64,000 nucleotides of DNA, from positions 372,001-436,000 of the forward strand of contig NZ_JARWSK010000002.1 of NCBI RefSeq assembly GCF_031081985.1, written 5' to 3'. The stretch comes from Komagataeibacter xylinus. Lineage in GTDB: Bacteria; Pseudomonadota; Alphaproteobacteria; Acetobacterales; Acetobacteraceae. Below, piece by piece: positions 61,960 through 64,000 of this stretch. The notes beneath the pieces were generated by a model that was not told where the DNA came from, ran no database searches, and saw only the letters and a program-made list of their open reading frames with translations. How positions within the stretch are numbered: the stretch's first letter is position 1; each line of letters starts with the position of its first letter. The translations under genes were made by a program, and so were the position numbers.

Positions 61960-62964
61960 TCAGGACTGATGGGGCAGGCGCATGTCCTTGGCTGGATCGG
62001 GACGGACCCAGCGTATTTCCATGACCTGCCACGCCACAAGCGAGGGCAGGCCCCAGGCGATCTCGCGCAGGCGCTTGATGAGCGAGAGCGCAATCCCCTC
62101 CTGCGGGGAAAGGCCCAGCAGCCCGCCAATCAGGATATACCCGCCCTCCGACACGCCAAGCGCGCCCGGCACGGCGAACCCGGCCGATTTTGCGGCCTGC
62201 CCCACGCTTTCGATCACGAAACTGTCAGCGAGCGAAAGCGGGTGGCCCATCGCCGCGAGCACCACAAAAACCTCGAACGTGCCAAGCGACCACCCCAGCA
62301 GTTGCAGCGCCCCCGCGCGCAGCGAGTTCTCGCGCGTGCGGTACAGGGTCAGGATCTGCGCATGCAGGCCACGGATGTCATCCACCCCGTCCCACCCCAG
62401 ATGGGCGGCAATGCGCACCAGCAGCTTTTCCACCAGCGCAATGGCGCCCAGGTACTGGCTGCCAAAGAATACGGCGCCCAGCAGCAGGGCCGCGGCAGCA
62501 CTTTCCATCAGTTCATCAGTCACGGGCGAGCGGTTGACGAGGCAGAACAGCACGCCAAGCCCGATGAGCGTAAAGGTGACCTGACTGAGCAGTTCGATGG
62601 TCAGGTCGCATATGGTCGAGGCTGCGGCCTGCTTTATGCCCGTATCATCACGCCGGGCGAGCAGGCGGGTGGTGATGACCTCGCCGCCCACCTGGGCTAC
62701 GGGCAGCAGGTTGTTGATGCCCTCGCGCGCGCAGCGCAGGGCAAAGAAATCGGCAAAGGCCAGCTTTGGCCGCCCGGTCTGGGCCAGAAGGCGCCATGCC
62801 TGCGCCGAGACGCAGACCTGGGTTGCATGGAAAATGATGATGGCAGGAATGCTCCACCCTCCGGCCGCGACCAGCCCGAGGATGTCATGCAGGCCGAAAC
62901 GCCCGAGCATCCAGATCGTAAGACCGACACCGAATGCCCCGGCGAGGAAGGTAAGCTGCCGCAT
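61960..62964 (-). CDS. hpnL: HpnL-like membrane protein (lysylphosphatidylglycerol synthase TM family)
   Basis: A 334-residue integral membrane protein of the flippase-like LPG_synthase_TM group, with about eight helices. The family features are ALRCAREGINNLLPVAQVGGEVITTRLLARRD and SVGQAAKSAGFAVPGALGVSEGGYILIGGLLGLSP. HpnL is a conserved member of hopanoid gene clusters with a presumed role in lipid handling. It lies upstream of hpnN on the same strand, which supports the call. Its stop is 333 bases from the hpnN start. Confidence 0.88.
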   Translation of the reverse strand: MRQLTFLAGAFGVGLTIWMLGRFGLHDILGLVAAGGWSIPAIIIFHATQVCVSAQAWRLLAQTGRPKLAFADFFALRCAREGINNLLPVAQVGGEVITTRLLARRDDTGIKQAAASTICDLTIELLSQVTFTLIGLGVLFCLVNRSPVTDELMESAAAALLLGAVFFGSQYLGAIALVEKLLVRIAAHLGWDGVDDIRGLHAQILTLYRTRENSLRAGALQLLGWSLGTFEVFVVLAAMGHPLSLADSFVIESVGQAAKSAGFAVPGALGVSEGGYILIGGLLGLSPQEGIALSLIKRLREIAWGLPSLVAWQVMEIRWVRPDPAKDMRLPHQS

Positions 62965-63036
62965 CCGCCATCCCTGTCACCCAAAACAGGACCGCAGAAA
63001 GGCTGTTTTCAGCCATTCATGTGGCCCGATCCTACT

Positions 63037-63522
63037 TTAACAGCCTCTGATTTTCTGAAGCAATGCGAGACTTTCAACACAGGCGGCAACGGCTTCGCGG
63101 CCCTTGTTGTGCACGTCATCACGCGAGCGCACGATGGCCTGCTCATCGGTGTAGGTGGTGAGCACGCCAAAGGCGATCGGCACATCCGTGTTCAGCGCTG
63201 CCTGTTGCAGGCCAACCGCCGCCCCAAGGCTGATGAACTCGAAATGCGCAGTATCCCCCTTCACCACGCAGCCGAGGCATACCACACCATCATAACGCCC
63301 GGTTTTGGCCAGGGTCTGCGCGATGAGCGGCAGTTCATATGCGCCGGGTGCATACATAACATCTTCATCACGCATGGAGATGGCGTGTTCCTTCAGCCAT
63401 GCCAGCGCGCCGTCGCGCAGGCCATGGGTCACCTCTTCATTGAAGCGGCTGACCACGATGGCAAGGCGCGGCGGATGGGCGAAGCTGAGTTCAACCGTGG
63501 TGGAGGGGATGTTGGTGCTCAT
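63037..63522 (-). CDS. ribH: 6,7-dimethyl-8-ribityllumazine synthase RibH
   Basis: Penultimate enzyme of riboflavin synthesis. The 161 residues show LAIVVSRFNEEVTHGLRDGAL, VMYAPGAYELPLIAQTLAKTGRYDGVVCLGCVVKGDTAHFEFI (catalytic His region) and VPIAFGVLTTYTDEQAIVRS. It lies downstream of the ribA/ribBA gene on the same strand, separated by a palindromic element. The GTP cyclohydrolase II part supplies the pathway precursor. Confidence 0.97.
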   Translation of the reverse strand: MSTNIPSTTVELSFAHPPRLAIVVSRFNEEVTHGLRDGALAWLKEHAISMRDEDVMYAPGAYELPLIAQTLAKTGRYDGVVCLGCVVKGDTAHFEFISLGAAVGLQQAALNTDVPIAFGVLTTYTDEQAIVRSRDDVHNKGREAVAACVESLALLQKIRGC

Positions 63523-63557
63523 ATCCGGCGTTGTCCGTTTTTATTGTGAGATAAAGT

Positions 63558-63640
63558 GATAAAAGTTTTCGGGTGCCGCCTTTTTTCAAAAAGGCGGCGT
63601 TTTTCGAAGCTTTTTTCAAAAAGCTTCACCAAGAACTTCT
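63558..63640 (+). repeat. Dispersed three-stem palindromic element, copy 12
   Basis: Between ribA (stop at 63642) and ribH. Hairpin 1 is perfect. Hairpin 2 has the two loop bases inverted (GAAGCTTTTT-TC-AAAAAGCTTC instead of GA), as if the hairpin had flipped. Its outer arms are AAGTTTTCGGGTG and CACCAAGAACTT. It is opposite in orientation to its upstream gene. Confidence 0.92.
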
Positions 63641-63641
63641 G

Positions 63642-64000
<359 letters not shown>

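Overview
The window looks like chromosomal DNA of an acetic acid bacterium (Acetobacteraceae, Alphaproteobacteria), most likely of the Komagataeibacter/Gluconacetobacter group. The signs are a complete pqqABCDE cluster for the PQQ cofactor of periplasmic dehydrogenases, hopanoid-transport genes (hpnN, hpnL), a ChvI/ChvG two-component system, a short alphaproteobacterial HprK with an incomplete PTS, an F0 operon split from F1 with a b' subunit, and high GC. The genus is an inference; the family is well supported.

Layout. 1-2.8 kb: dnaK and grpE (minus), with an RpoH-like promoter before dnaK. 3-5.6 kb: chvI-chvG. 5.5-8.7 kb: pqqABCDE (minus), with a hairpin attenuator between pqqA and pqqB. 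9-14.8 kb: an AI-2E family permease, an FNR-type regulator, two perfect FNR boxes, ompW-like and hemN genes, and a 2OG-Fe(II) oxygenase-like gene. 14.9-18.3 kb: ETF-ubiquinone oxidoreductase, etfB, etfA. 18.4-22.1 kb: small unknown genes, a candidate small RNA, a MATE exporter and an rmlC-like gene. 22.4-25.8 kb: tRNA-Ala, maf, a striking 400-bp intergenic region that is a candidate replication origin, then hemE, a HAD phosphatase and hemJ. 27-33.7 kb: RidA-like protein, then hprK-rapZ-EIIA(Man)-ptsH-ptsI-pabB-pabC, where rapZ to pabC all overlap. 33.9-39 kb: purH, a secreted unknown, and the F0 operon (atpI, a, c, b', b). 39-43.5 kb: two glycosyltransferases for envelope glycans and a large porin. 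44-48 kb: a DUF2721 protein, a TPP riboswitch with a ThiY-like binding protein, an isolated cytochrome b and tRNA-Arg. 48.3-53.2 kb: RND exporter, SDR, gmk. 53.4-58.9 kb: Bcr/CflA exporter, an MlaE/MlaF pair, radA, a YigZ-like protein, DUF3297. 59-64 kb: hpnN, hpnL, ribH and the 3' part of ribA/ribBA.

Two structures stand out beyond the genes. The first is a dispersed intergenic element of about 80 bp with an outer inverted repeat enclosing two perfect hairpins. Twelve copies or fragments occur in the window, most of them right behind stop codons, and one fragment appears to supply the Shine-Dalgarno sequence of a small ORF. The second is the maf-hemE intergenic region. It holds 11 GTAC tetranucleotides in about 207 bp, five DnaA-box-like sites, an 11-bp perfect inverted repeat, several GANTC sites and an AT-rich tract. 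Its position matches the conserved alphaproteobacterial origin next to hemE.

No CRISPR array, prophage or insertion sequence was seen. All functional calls come from reading the sequence; no database search was run.
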